From: a bacterium
Lineage (GTDB): Bacteria > Planctomycetota > UBA1135 > UBA2386
Assembly: GCA_030432695.1 (NCBI GenBank)
Contig: JAUILN010000001.1
Location: forward strand, 62,001 to 126,000
DNA length: 64,000 bases
Direction of reading: 5' to 3'
Part shown: in pieces, positions 45,517 through 53,137 of the stretch
Position numbering within the stretch: the stretch's first letter is position 1
How the letters are laid out: every line of letters begins with the position of its first letter
Program-made: the position numbers and the translations under genes
The notes under the pieces: model-generated
Database searches by the model: none
Seen by the model: the letters and a program-made list of their open reading frames with translations, nothing else
What the model was told of the DNA's origin: nothing

Positions 45517-45550
45517 AATTACTGTGCTCGCGCAATTACTGTGCTCGCGC
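45517..45550. repeat. 17-bp perfect tandem duplication
   Basis: CAATTACTGTGCTCGCG occurs twice head to tail (45517-45533, 45534-45550), followed by CTCAATTCG. AT-rich relative to the surroundings. Confidence 0.8.
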
Positions 45551-45641
45551 TCAATTCGATCGGCGAGGAACCTGTGGCCCGCGGAGTCTCCGTAGCACTC
45601 GTAGAGCCCGTGATCGCGAAGCGACTGTCCAAGTAGTCGGT

Positions 45642-45672
45642 GAGCCCGTAGCCGAATCGGTCTTACGGGCTC
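45642..45672. terminator. hairpin near the 3' end of a minus-strand gene
   Basis: GAGCCCGTA (45642-45650) and TACGGGCTC (45664-45672) pair perfectly with a 13-base loop, 34 bp beyond the stop of the minus-strand gene at 45707. Likely terminator in either direction. Confidence 0.5.
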
Positions 45673-45706
45673 GCTTCGTGTCTCTGGGGCCGCTACGCGG
45701 CTCTGC

Positions 45707-46198
45707 CTAACGCGGATTCGGCTCCTTGGGCTGCCACGTCAGAGATGCCTCGCCCTTCTCGTCCACGGTCCCCGAGACCTCCAGGGTGATCGCCTCGCCG
45801 TTGATGACGGCTTCGATTTCGCCGCGGAGTCCATCCGGTGGTACGTCACGTAAGTAACACCTCCCTATCGAGAAGCTCTCGATATCGGGGTTGGACCTCC
45901 ATTGGTCGATCACCAATCTGCGAAGCTTCAGAGAGAGGGTTCCGGCGGAGCTTCTCTGCGGTGCGAAAGCCTCTGCGACTTGTGATGCCAACGGCCACAG
46001 GGCGGAGATCGCCGCCATCACCAAGACGACCTGCAGCCAGGAGCGTCTGGTCGCGGAGGTCCGGGGGTCTTTGGCTTCGGCTGCCAAGTCGGCCTCGGTT
46101 GCATTCCACCACCTGCGTCTGGGCCTCGGTTTCTCCGGTTGGATCATGGGTGGTTCCGTAGGGATCCTGGGGCGGAGATCGTTCGATGGATCGGGCAT
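45707..46198 (-). CDS. single-pass membrane protein of unknown function
   Basis: 163 residues. A Pro/Arg-rich cytoplasmic head (PEKPRPRRRWWNATEADL) is followed by one hydrophobic helix (WLQVVLVMAAISALWPLASQV, about 54-74) and an external domain with IGRCYLRDVPPDGLRGEIE and a beta-strand end (VSGTVDEKGEASLTWQP). ATG 46198 is used; ATG 46147 is also possible. No family recognised. Confidence 0.5.
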   Translation of the reverse strand: MPDPSNDLRPRIPTEPPMIQPEKPRPRRRWWNATEADLAAEAKDPRTSATRRSWLQVVLVMAAISALWPLASQVAEAFAPQRSSAGTLSLKLRRLVIDQWRSNPDIESFSIGRCYLRDVPPDGLRGEIEAVINGEAITLEVSGTVDEKGEASLTWQPKEPNPR

Positions 46199-46538
46199 CG
46201 TGGTCGGCCATGATACCTGCGTCCGGTGCGCTGTAGAGGCCTCGGCCTTCCGGGCACGAGGTCGCGTCTGACGTACGCGGCGCGACCGTCGTCACCGAGG
46301 ATCTGTCGACGTCGTTCGCTCGGCGTGGAGTGGCCACGCCGTTGCATGACCCATTGCTCGTGGCTTCGGCGTGCAGGCGGTCCTGGGCTCGCGCCGTTCG
46401 AGGTGAACCAGATTGTGTCGTCCGCGCACCTGCGACTGGGGCGGATCTGATCGAGGGTGCAGGTCCTCGCATTCGCCGTCGCTCGGTCGCACGATGGAGC
46501 CGGCTCACGTGCCGCCGCGAGCCGTCCGGACCGTCCCG
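46199..46538. other. 340-bp stretch without recognisable gene
   Basis: No frame here resembles a protein. One hairpin (GGTCGCG at 46260-46266 with CGCGACC at 46281-46287) is visible. It must contain the promoters of the minus-strand membrane protein and of the broken AlbA_2 gene. Confidence 0.4.
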
Positions 46539-47511
46539 ATGTTCACCGCAGCCGAGTTGCTGGCCCTTCTGGAGTCCCACGAAGCGGATCGGGTCGAGCT
46601 GACGACGTCACGCAGCAACACCCAGAAGTGGTCCGAGGCCGTCTGCGCGTTCGCGAACGATCTTCCCGACCACCGGCTCCCTGGGTACCTGATCGTCGAG
46701 TAGGTGGGGACGGCGAAAGGGGGAGGCGGCCGTGGCTACGGTTCAGCCGGCAAGGCTGCCGCGGGTACGGTATCGCGGTCGCGTCTGCGTGCGGATCGGT
46801 CCTCGCCGGGACTACGCCACCGAGCAGGGGGAGCGGCGGCTCACCGAGAAGCGGGTCAGCCAGGCGCGGGCGTTCGACGCCGAGCCGTGTCTGGGGGCGG
46901 CGCTTTCGGACCTGTCGAAGGGCGTGTTCCTCAACGAGCATCTCGGCCGTGCAGTGGCCCCGGAGGTGATCGAGGAGAACCACCGGCCACTGGAGCAGCG
47001 GCTCGCGTCGCTGAGGTTCTTCGATCTCGCCCCGAACGTGCCGTCCCAGGCTGGCGTGTTGCTGTTCGGGATGGACGTGCGCCGCTTCCTCCCGGGAGCC
47101 CATGTCCAGTTCCTACGGGTTGCCGAGACCTCGCTCGCGGACGACATCCTGGCCGATCGCGAACTGGATGGGGATCTGCTGTCGGTCCTCCGGGAACTCG
47201 ATGCTCTGGTCGATGCACAGCTCGTGGTCTCGCCGGTTCCGGAGTCGCTGTTGCGAGAGCGCACGGTGGAGGCGCGGCCGCGCGTCGCGGTGCGTGAGCT
47301 GCTGCGGAACGCGGTGCTGCACCGAGACTATCGCTCGACCGCTCCGCTGCGGATCTCCTGGTTCGACGACCGCATCGAGATCCAAAGTCCCGGTGGCCTG
47401 TATGGCGAAGCCACGCCACAGAGCTTCCCGCGGCAGACGAGCTATCGGAATCCCGTGGTGGCGGAGGCGCTGAAGACGCCCGGCTATGTGAATCGCTTCG
47501 GGCGCGGGGTG
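46539..47511 (+). pseudogene. broken AlbA_2/Schlafen-type ATP-binding regulator gene
   Basis: An N-terminal piece (MFTAAELLALLESHEADRVE ... SEAVCAFANDLPDHRLPGYLIV) ends in a TAG at 46701-46703. After a frame change the homology resumes at AVATVQPARLPRVRYRGRVC and runs through GPRRDYATEQGERRLTEKR, GVLLFGMDVRRFLPGA, VRELLRNAVLHRDYRST, IEIQSPGGLYG and VNRFGRGV. Intact relatives (COG2865 type) have about 40-45 further residues between the pieces and continue beyond NRFGRG. So there is an internal deletion with frameshift plus a lost 3' end. The last family residue is at about 47511, where the frame runs into the antisense of the next gene. Confidence 0.8.
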
Positions 47512-47514
47512 CTC

Positions 47515-48168
47515 GATCCACCCGCTCAGTCGAGGGCAGGCGCTCCGCACGGCAGGCAATCCCGCGGTCTCGATCGCGCCCGTTCCGTGGAGTGGCTTCA
47601 CGAAAGACGGGATGTGCCGGCAGATCCGCTTCGAGGGCGCCGTGTTCTCGCCGTCGTTCACCGACTCCGGAGGCGCGTCTCCGATCTCCTGGCGCAGTCG
47701 CCGCAGTGCTTCGAGTTCGTGGTCGGTCTCCAACCACTCTGCGAGTCCATCGAGCGCGGCGAGCACGAGCGCTTCGAACTCGTGGAGTTGGACGTAGGGG
47801 ATCAGGCGGCGGTCGCCGGCCAGAGCGTCCGCGATGGCGATCTCCGCGAGGTGCGCCCGTTCGTCGGCATCCAGTGTGGCCCTGATCGTCGCCAGGCCCG
47901 GGAAGTCGTCCGGGAGTCCGTAGAGATCGAACATCGTCGTGACCCGGACATCCGGATCTTTGCGGTCGGGAACCGCCTTGCGAAGGTCGGCCGCCCAGTG
48001 CCGCCACCTCCCGCCGCCCTTGCGCTACTTCGTGGTTCGCGCGTCCTGCGAGGTGGTGGCGACGATCGGGCGAGCGTCGACGTCGAGAGCGCTCAGGTGG
48101 GGTGCGAGGCAGTCGCAGGCGAAGGACTCCTCGGATAGGCCTTCGACGACGACCAGCAATCGCCTCAC
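47515..48168 (-). pseudogene. broken DUF4276-family gene
   Basis: Starts at GTG 48168, overlapping the ATPase stop as GTGA (VRRLLVVVEGLSEESF). The frame meets an in-frame TAG at codon 48 (48027-48025), then continues with clear family sequence: TTMFDLYGLPDDFPG, GDRRLIPYVQLHEFEALV, SVNDGENTAPSKRI and GLPAVRSACPRLSGWI. The natural stop is gone: after GWI the frame reads into antisense of the AlbA_2 pseudogene. DUF4276 proteins are TOPRIM-like and are usually paired with an AAA ATPase, as here. The gene is inactivated twice. Confidence 0.8.
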
Positions 48169-49295
48169 GGTCGTCCCCCGAGCACGTTCTTGTCGAACAG
48201 GTCGGACAGGCGGTAGTCGGTAAGCCAGTCTTCGAGATCGGCGCTGTCGAGACGGCGCAGTGTCGTTGCGCCGTCGGCACGCTCGGCGACGACGACCTCC
48301 TCCGGTTCGAAATAGTCGAGGAGGCCCGGCGACTGCGTGGCGAGCAGGACCTGGCAGCGGCCGGACACCGAGCGCACGAGGTCGGCGAGCAGCGAGATGC
48401 CGGCGGGGTGGAGGCCGAGTTCGGGCTCGTCGATGGCGAGGAAGCTCGGCAGCTTCTCGGCGGGTTGGGCCAGCGCGGTGATGAGCGCGATCGAGCGCAG
48501 GGTGCCGTCGGACAGGTGGTGGGGGCCGAAGAGCTCGCCTTGGTCGTCGAGCCAGTCGAGGCGGACCGGGCCCCTGTCGGGATCGGCGAAGGGCGCGGTC
48601 GCGGGGCGGAGTTCGGCGATGAAGGGGGCGATCCGGCGAACGAGGCTGTGGATGCGGCGCCAGGCCTTCTGGTGCGACGAGATCGGGCTCTCGGACAGGG
48701 CGAGCAGGTAGGCGGCGAGGTTGCTGCCGTCGGAGCGGAGGTAGTGGGCGTCCTCGCGCTTCGCGTTGCTGCGGAGTGGCGAGTTGGTCGAGGTGTCGTG
48801 AAAGTGGAAGTCGCTGACCTGCAGGAGCGCCGCGGCGACGAACCTGTCCACGTCCGTCTCGCGTTCCGGCTCTCGATTCGGTTCGAACAGCATCGACTCG
48901 CTGTGGCCGGCGCCGAGTCGCCGGGTGCGTTCCTCCCTCCGCGAGCCATCGACCCCCTTCACGGACTCCTCGAGGAAGGTCAGGGTGTCGCCGGCGGCCG
49001 CGCCCAGAAGCGCCGCGTATCGATAGGGCTCGGGCGTCGTGTTCGTGAACGCCAGCTCGAAGGCGATCTCCGGGGTCCGCTTGGCACCATAGTGCAGCAG
49101 CGCACTCGCTCCGCCGGCTTCACCGACGAATCGTCTGAGCGCGCCCGTCCGCGCCCGCGCCACCATCCGCAGGAACCCCAGCAGGTTGCTCTTGCCGGAT
49201 CCGTTCGGGCCGATGAGGACGGTCACCGGGCCGGGCTGCAGCGTCACATCCCGGAGCGAGCGGAAGCCGCGGACGTGGATCGTCGAGAGTGCCAT
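48165..49295 (-). CDS. AAA_21-type ATPase (SMC/OLD-like), partner of DUF4276
   Basis: 376 residues from ATG 49295. Walker A is VLIGPNGSGKSNLLGF near residue 35 after IHVRGFRSLRDVTL; the ABC-like signature LSDGTLRSIALI is near 255; Walker B is FLAIDEPELGLHPAG near 280; the switch LLATQSP is near 313. Single-chain ATPases of this kind work with a nuclease-like partner in several anti-phage systems (OLD, PARIS, AbiL type). The frame is complete although its coupled partner is broken, so it may be under decay or have another use. It follows the tRNA-Pro gene on the same strand. Confidence 0.85.
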   Translation of the reverse strand: MALSTIHVRGFRSLRDVTLQPGPVTVLIGPNGSGKSNLLGFLRMVARARTGALRRFVGEAGGASALLHYGAKRTPEIAFELAFTNTTPEPYRYAALLGAAAGDTLTFLEESVKGVDGSRREERTRRLGAGHSESMLFEPNREPERETDVDRFVAAALLQVSDFHFHDTSTNSPLRSNAKREDAHYLRSDGSNLAAYLLALSESPISSHQKAWRRIHSLVRRIAPFIAELRPATAPFADPDRGPVRLDWLDDQGELFGPHHLSDGTLRSIALITALAQPAEKLPSFLAIDEPELGLHPAGISLLADLVRSVSGRCQVLLATQSPGLLDYFEPEEVVVAERADGATTLRRLDSADLEDWLTDYRLSDLFDKNVLGGRP

Positions 49296-49372
49296 GGCGG
49301 CAGGTGCTGCCGACGGCATCAACGGGACTCGCGGCGATCTCGTGGGGACCGACCCGCGGCGCCGGCGGCAGA

Positions 49373-49446
49373 TCGGGATGAGAGGATTCGAACCTCCGGT
49401 CTCCTGCTCCCAAAGCAGGCGCTTTACCAGGCTAAGCTACATCCCG
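49373..49446 (-). tRNA. tRNA-Pro (anticodon UGG)
   Basis: Reverse strand begins CGGGATGTAGC. Acceptor stem CGGGATG/CATCCCG, anticodon stem CCTGC/GCAGG around loop TTTGGGA (anticodon TGG), T arm with GGTTCGAATCC. Discriminator A at 49373; no encoded CCA. 74 nt. Confidence 0.95.
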
Positions 49447-49499
49447 TGGGGGCGGGGAAGACTAGCGCGGGGGCGGCGATCCGCCAAGCGCCGAGCGTG

Positions 49500-50936
49500 C
49501 TACAGCGGGGCGCGGCCCTCGTCCACCGCCGCCAGCTTGCGGATCCACTCGCTGTCGTTCTGGTCGAGATCGTGGGCGCGGCGCCAGTAGCGGTAGGCCT
49601 CGGACTGGCGGCCGGCGCGCCACAGGGCGTCGGCGAGGTCGCCGAACAGCTCGTCGTTGTTGGAGCGGCCGGCGAAGTCGGCGACGCGGGTCTCGGAGCC
49701 GATCGGGTCGAGGCGGACGATGCGCTCGGCGTAGTTGGTCTGGCCGCGGCGGTCGCCGGTGGCGAGGTCGAAGGCCTGCCAGTAGGCGGAGACGGCTTCG
49801 CCCTTCTGCTGGGCGCGCTCGAGCTGGTGCGCGAGGGAGTAGTAGGCCGATGGCGACGGGTTGCCGGAGACGTGGGCGCGGAGCCACGCGATGGCGCGGT
49901 CGCGGTTGGCGGAGCCGAGTTCGTTGATCAGCGAGAGATCGTCGGGCGCTGCGTCGAGCTGGGCCACCAGGTGGTCGACTGCTTCGGAGCTGCGGCCCTG
50001 GGCGATCAGCGACTGGGCCAGTTGTGCATGCAGGAAGTTGCGGTCGTCGGAGCCGAGCGACGCGGCCGCTTCGAGGCGGGCGCGGAGCTGGGATTCGGCG
50101 ACCTCGGGGCTGTTCTGGACGAAGGCGCGCCAGGCGGCGTTGTCGACCGCGCCCTCGGCGACCAGCGCCTGGAAGGCGGCGAGGCCGGTCTCGCGCTGGC
50201 CGCTGCGGATCGCCAGCAGCGCGCGCTGGACCGCGAGGCTCTTGTCGTTCTCGCCGGCCTCCATCGACTCCATCTGGCGGAGGGCCTCGGCGGGGTCGAG
50301 CTGCAGCAGCTTGCCGATCACGTCCCAGTCGCGGTTGCCGCCCTTCAGCGCCAGCAGGAAGGCCTCGCGGGCGAGGTCGCGGTTGCCGGCTTCGAACAGC
50401 TGCTCGCCTATGCGCTCCGAGTAGCCCTTGAACTCCTCGGCGACGTCGAACCGGCGCAGCAGGGCGAGGGCGTCGGCCGGGTGGCCGGAACTCATCCAGT
50501 TGTCGAGCAGCAGGCTGAGCAGGCCGTTGGGGTTCTTGGAGTGGATCTGCGCCAGGATGCCGCTGCGGAGCTGCAGCTCGAGTTCGGCGAACAGGTCGTC
50601 GAGGTGGGCGCCGGGCTTGCCGAGGGCGGCGGCTTCCAGGACGCCGGTCGCGGTCGGGTCGGCGCTCGCCTCGGTCGGGCTCCCGGCTCCCTCCACCTCC
50701 TGGCGTGCGGCGAGCTGCGCGCGCAGCCGTTCGTTCTCCTCGCGCAGGCGGCGCAGCTGCAGCGCCAGCTCCGGATCGATCGCCGCGAGTTCGGCCTCGC
50801 GCGCGGCGTCGGCTTCGATCGGGGTGCCGAGGGGGGTGGACGCCTCGAGGCCGTCCGTCGGCATCAGCACGTAGCCGAGTCCCACAGCGCCGACGATGCC
50901 GAGGACCAGTCCGAAGGTGAAGTGGGCGGCGTTCAT
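49500..50936 (-). CDS. membrane-anchored helical-repeat (TPR-like) protein, paralogue 2
   Basis: 478 residues. One N-terminal membrane segment (FGLVLGIVGAVGLGYVLM), a coiled-coil stretch (ELALQLRRLREENERLRAQL, about 58-77), an Ala/Thr linker, then about 330 residues of two-helix repeats (GHPADALALLRRFDVAEEF, AREAFLLALKGGNRDWDVI, LDPAEALRQMESM, QAYRYWRRAHDLDQNDSEWI). Aligns from end to end with the upstream gene. Probably a periplasmic scaffold; partners unknown. Confidence 0.75.
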   Translation of the reverse strand: MNAAHFTFGLVLGIVGAVGLGYVLMPTDGLEASTPLGTPIEADAAREAELAAIDPELALQLRRLREENERLRAQLAARQEVEGAGSPTEASADPTATGVLEAAALGKPGAHLDDLFAELELQLRSGILAQIHSKNPNGLLSLLLDNWMSSGHPADALALLRRFDVAEEFKGYSERIGEQLFEAGNRDLAREAFLLALKGGNRDWDVIGKLLQLDPAEALRQMESMEAGENDKSLAVQRALLAIRSGQRETGLAAFQALVAEGAVDNAAWRAFVQNSPEVAESQLRARLEAAASLGSDDRNFLHAQLAQSLIAQGRSSEAVDHLVAQLDAAPDDLSLINELGSANRDRAIAWLRAHVSGNPSPSAYYSLAHQLERAQQKGEAVSAYWQAFDLATGDRRGQTNYAERIVRLDPIGSETRVADFAGRSNNDELFGDLADALWRAGRQSEAYRYWRRAHDLDQNDSEWIRKLAAVDEGRAPL

Positions 50937-51022
50937 CGGGGCGGGGCGGACTGGGGGTGGGGTTGCGCGGTCGGCGTGCCGCGCGAACGAGGCACGCGGC
51001 CGCCGAGTTCAGCGGGCGGACG

Positions 51023-52450
51023 TCACATCGGCTCGCGGCCTTCGTCGACCGCGTTGACCTTGTTGATCCACTCGCCGTCGGTGGGGTCGAGTTCCAGCGC
51101 GCGGCGCCAGAGCTGGTAGGCGCGGGTCTTGTTGCCCGACTGCCACAGCGCGTCGGCGATGTCGCCGAACAGCTCGTCGTCGTGGGTGCGCTCGGCGACC
51201 TGGCCGAGGCGGTCGGCGGACCCGATCGGGTCGAGTTGCAGCACGCGGTAGTTCCAGTTCGACTGGCCGCCGGCCATGTCGATCGCGCGCCAGTAGGCGT
51301 CGAGGGCTTCCTGGGTGCGGCCGGCGGCCTGGAGCTGGGCGCCGAGGTTGCCGAGGATCGTGTCGGTCGGGCTGGTGCGGGCGCGGTCCTGCAGCCAGGA
51401 GAGGGCGCGGTCGCGGTCGAGTTCGGCGAGGCGATTGATGGCCCAGCCGTTCTCGGGTTGCTCGCCCAGGAGCGCGAGCACGGTGTCGCGCGCGTCGCCG
51501 CCGCGGCCCTGGTTCTGCTGGCTCTGCGCGACCTGCATCTGCAGCCAGGCCTTCTGGTCGCTGTCCATGGTCTGGCCGTCGGCCTCGAGTCGGGCCAGGA
51601 GCCGCGCCTCGGCCTCGGTTGGCGAGCGCTGGACGAGCTGCTCCCACGCCGAGTTGGGCACGTCGCCGGCCTCGACCAGTGCGTCGAAGGCCGCGAGGCC
51701 CGCTTCGGTCTCGCCGGTGGCGAGCAGCAGCAGGGCCCTCTGCGCGGCGATGCCCTCGACTTCGCCGTCGACCTGCTGGAGCTGGCGTAGCGCCTCGGCG
51801 GGATCGAGTTCCATGAGCTGGCCGATCAGGTCCCAGTCGTGGTTGCCGCCGCGCAGCGACATCAGGAAGGCGTCTCGGGCGCGGCTGCGGTCGCCCTGTT
51901 CCAGCAGCTGGGATCCGATGTGCTGGGCGTAGCCCGAGTATTCGGTCTGCACGTCGAACCGCTGCAGCAGGGCGAGCGCCTCTCCGGGATGGCCGGAGCT
52001 GACCCAGGTGTCGATCAGGAAGCTGAACAGGCTGTCGGGGTCGTCGCCGTAGAGGTCCCGGAACGCGCCCGAGTGGAACATCCGCTCGAACTCGGCGAAG
52101 AGCTCTTCGCCGTGGGCGCTCGGCTTGCCGTAGACCGCCTCGACGAACTCCGCGGGGCCGAGCGGGCCGACCGCCTCGACGGGGCCGTCGGCGGTCTCCG
52201 GAGTCTCGACCTCGCGGCGGGCCTCGAGCCGGGCGCGGAGTCGTTCGATCTCGGCCAGGAGGTCGGCACGGGAGGCTTCGTTGGAGGTGCTGGGAACGCT
52301 GCTGCTGCCCTGCCGGTCGCCTGATTCGTGGCTTGGCCCGTCATTGCCTCGAGGTGCCGGATCGCTCGATCCGTCCGACCACAGCCACAGGGGAAGGCCG
52401 GCCAGCAGGGCGCCGAGGACCAGGCCGAGGAGGAACGTGCGGGCTGTCAT
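51023..52450 (-). CDS. membrane-anchored helical-repeat (TPR-like) protein, paralogue 1
   Basis: 475 residues with the same plan: N-terminal helix (FLLGLVLGALLAGLPLWLW), short coiled coil (ADLLAEIERLRARLEARREV), then helical repeats (SGHPGEALALLQRFDVQTEY, RARDAFLMSLRGGNHDWDLI, LDPAEALRQLQQVDG, WRRALELDPTDGEWINKVNA). The end NAVDEGREPM matches AAVDEGRAPL of the downstream copy. 86 bp separate the two genes, which are likely cotranscribed. Confidence 0.75.
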   Translation of the reverse strand: MTARTFLLGLVLGALLAGLPLWLWSDGSSDPAPRGNDGPSHESGDRQGSSSVPSTSNEASRADLLAEIERLRARLEARREVETPETADGPVEAVGPLGPAEFVEAVYGKPSAHGEELFAEFERMFHSGAFRDLYGDDPDSLFSFLIDTWVSSGHPGEALALLQRFDVQTEYSGYAQHIGSQLLEQGDRSRARDAFLMSLRGGNHDWDLIGQLMELDPAEALRQLQQVDGEVEGIAAQRALLLLATGETEAGLAAFDALVEAGDVPNSAWEQLVQRSPTEAEARLLARLEADGQTMDSDQKAWLQMQVAQSQQNQGRGGDARDTVLALLGEQPENGWAINRLAELDRDRALSWLQDRARTSPTDTILGNLGAQLQAAGRTQEALDAYWRAIDMAGGQSNWNYRVLQLDPIGSADRLGQVAERTHDDELFGDIADALWQSGNKTRAYQLWRRALELDPTDGEWINKVNAVDEGREPM

Positions 52451-52566
52451 GGTGGTGGTTTCTGGCCGGCGCCGAGAGGGTGCCGTGCAGGGCGGGGTCG
52501 AGGATAACGAGTCGCGCGAGTTCCCAGGCAGGGAAGGACGCCACGCTCCGGCGCTACGCTCCCGGA

Positions 52567-53037
52567 ATGGAACCCTTCCGTACGAGCTGGCACGAAGCCG
52601 CCCATGCCGTCGTCGCCCATCTGCTGGGCGGCGAGGTGCGCTGCGTGACGCTCGAATCGGAGTGGCAGGGTCACGACGGCCACACCGAGGTCGCGTGGCG
52701 GGGGCTCGACCGGCGCGAGCTGGCGCGCTGCGAGGCGCTGGTGGCGTGGGCGGGGCCGTTGGCCGAGCTGCTCCGCGACGGCGGGGTGCCGGACGATCCG
52801 GCGGAGTTGGAGCCGGAGGTAGTGGCGAGCTGGCGGGCCGACCACGAGGCGGCCGAGCGGGCGCTGGGGGTGTTGGCCGGGGGCCCAGAGGAGCGCGCGC
52901 GGATCCGTCGGGCGCTGCTCGCCGAGCTGCACGAACTCCTCGAGCATCCGGCGGTGGAGGAGCGGATCGCGCGGGTGGCCGACCATCTCGAGGCCCACGG
53001 CACCCTCGACGCGGTGCTCTTCGAAGACACCGCGTGA
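52567..53037 (+). CDS. mini metallopeptidase-like protein (HEAAH motif, M41-like core)
   Basis: 156 residues from ATG 52567. The zinc motif HEAAHAVVAHLLGG starts at residue 9, as in the protease core of FtsH (HEAGHAVVA), but there is no AAA domain or membrane helix. A downstream helix has LVAWAGPLAELL, similar to the AGRAAE segment of M41 enzymes; the third zinc ligand is not obvious. Acidic helical C-terminus. Could be a small stand-alone peptidase or a regulatory non-enzyme. Confidence 0.6.
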   Translation: MEPFRTSWHEAAHAVVAHLLGGEVRCVTLESEWQGHDGHTEVAWRGLDRRELARCEALVAWAGPLAELLRDGGVPDDPAELEPEVVASWRADHEAAERALGVLAGGPEERARIRRALLAELHELLEHPAVEERIARVADHLEAHGTLDAVLFEDTA

Positions 53038-53072
53038 GGTCGCGCAGCCAGGCGGGCGAGGCGCAGCAGAAG

Positions 53073-53109
53073 TCTGTCGTGGTCCGTGCCTGGCACCAAC
53101 CGCGACAGA
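53073..53109. repeat. hairpin element with GTGCCTGGCAC core (copy 2)
   Basis: Arms TCTGTCGTGGT (53073-53083) and ACCGCGACAGA (53099-53109) pair over 11 bases with one G-U, around GTGCCTGGCAC (53086-53096). The core is identical to the element at 18306-18346 while the arms differ, so arm complementarity is kept by selection. Sits between convergent genes, where it may act as a terminator. Confidence 0.75.
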
Positions 53110-53137
53110 AACGCGGGTGGGTCGTACGAGGCCGTCC

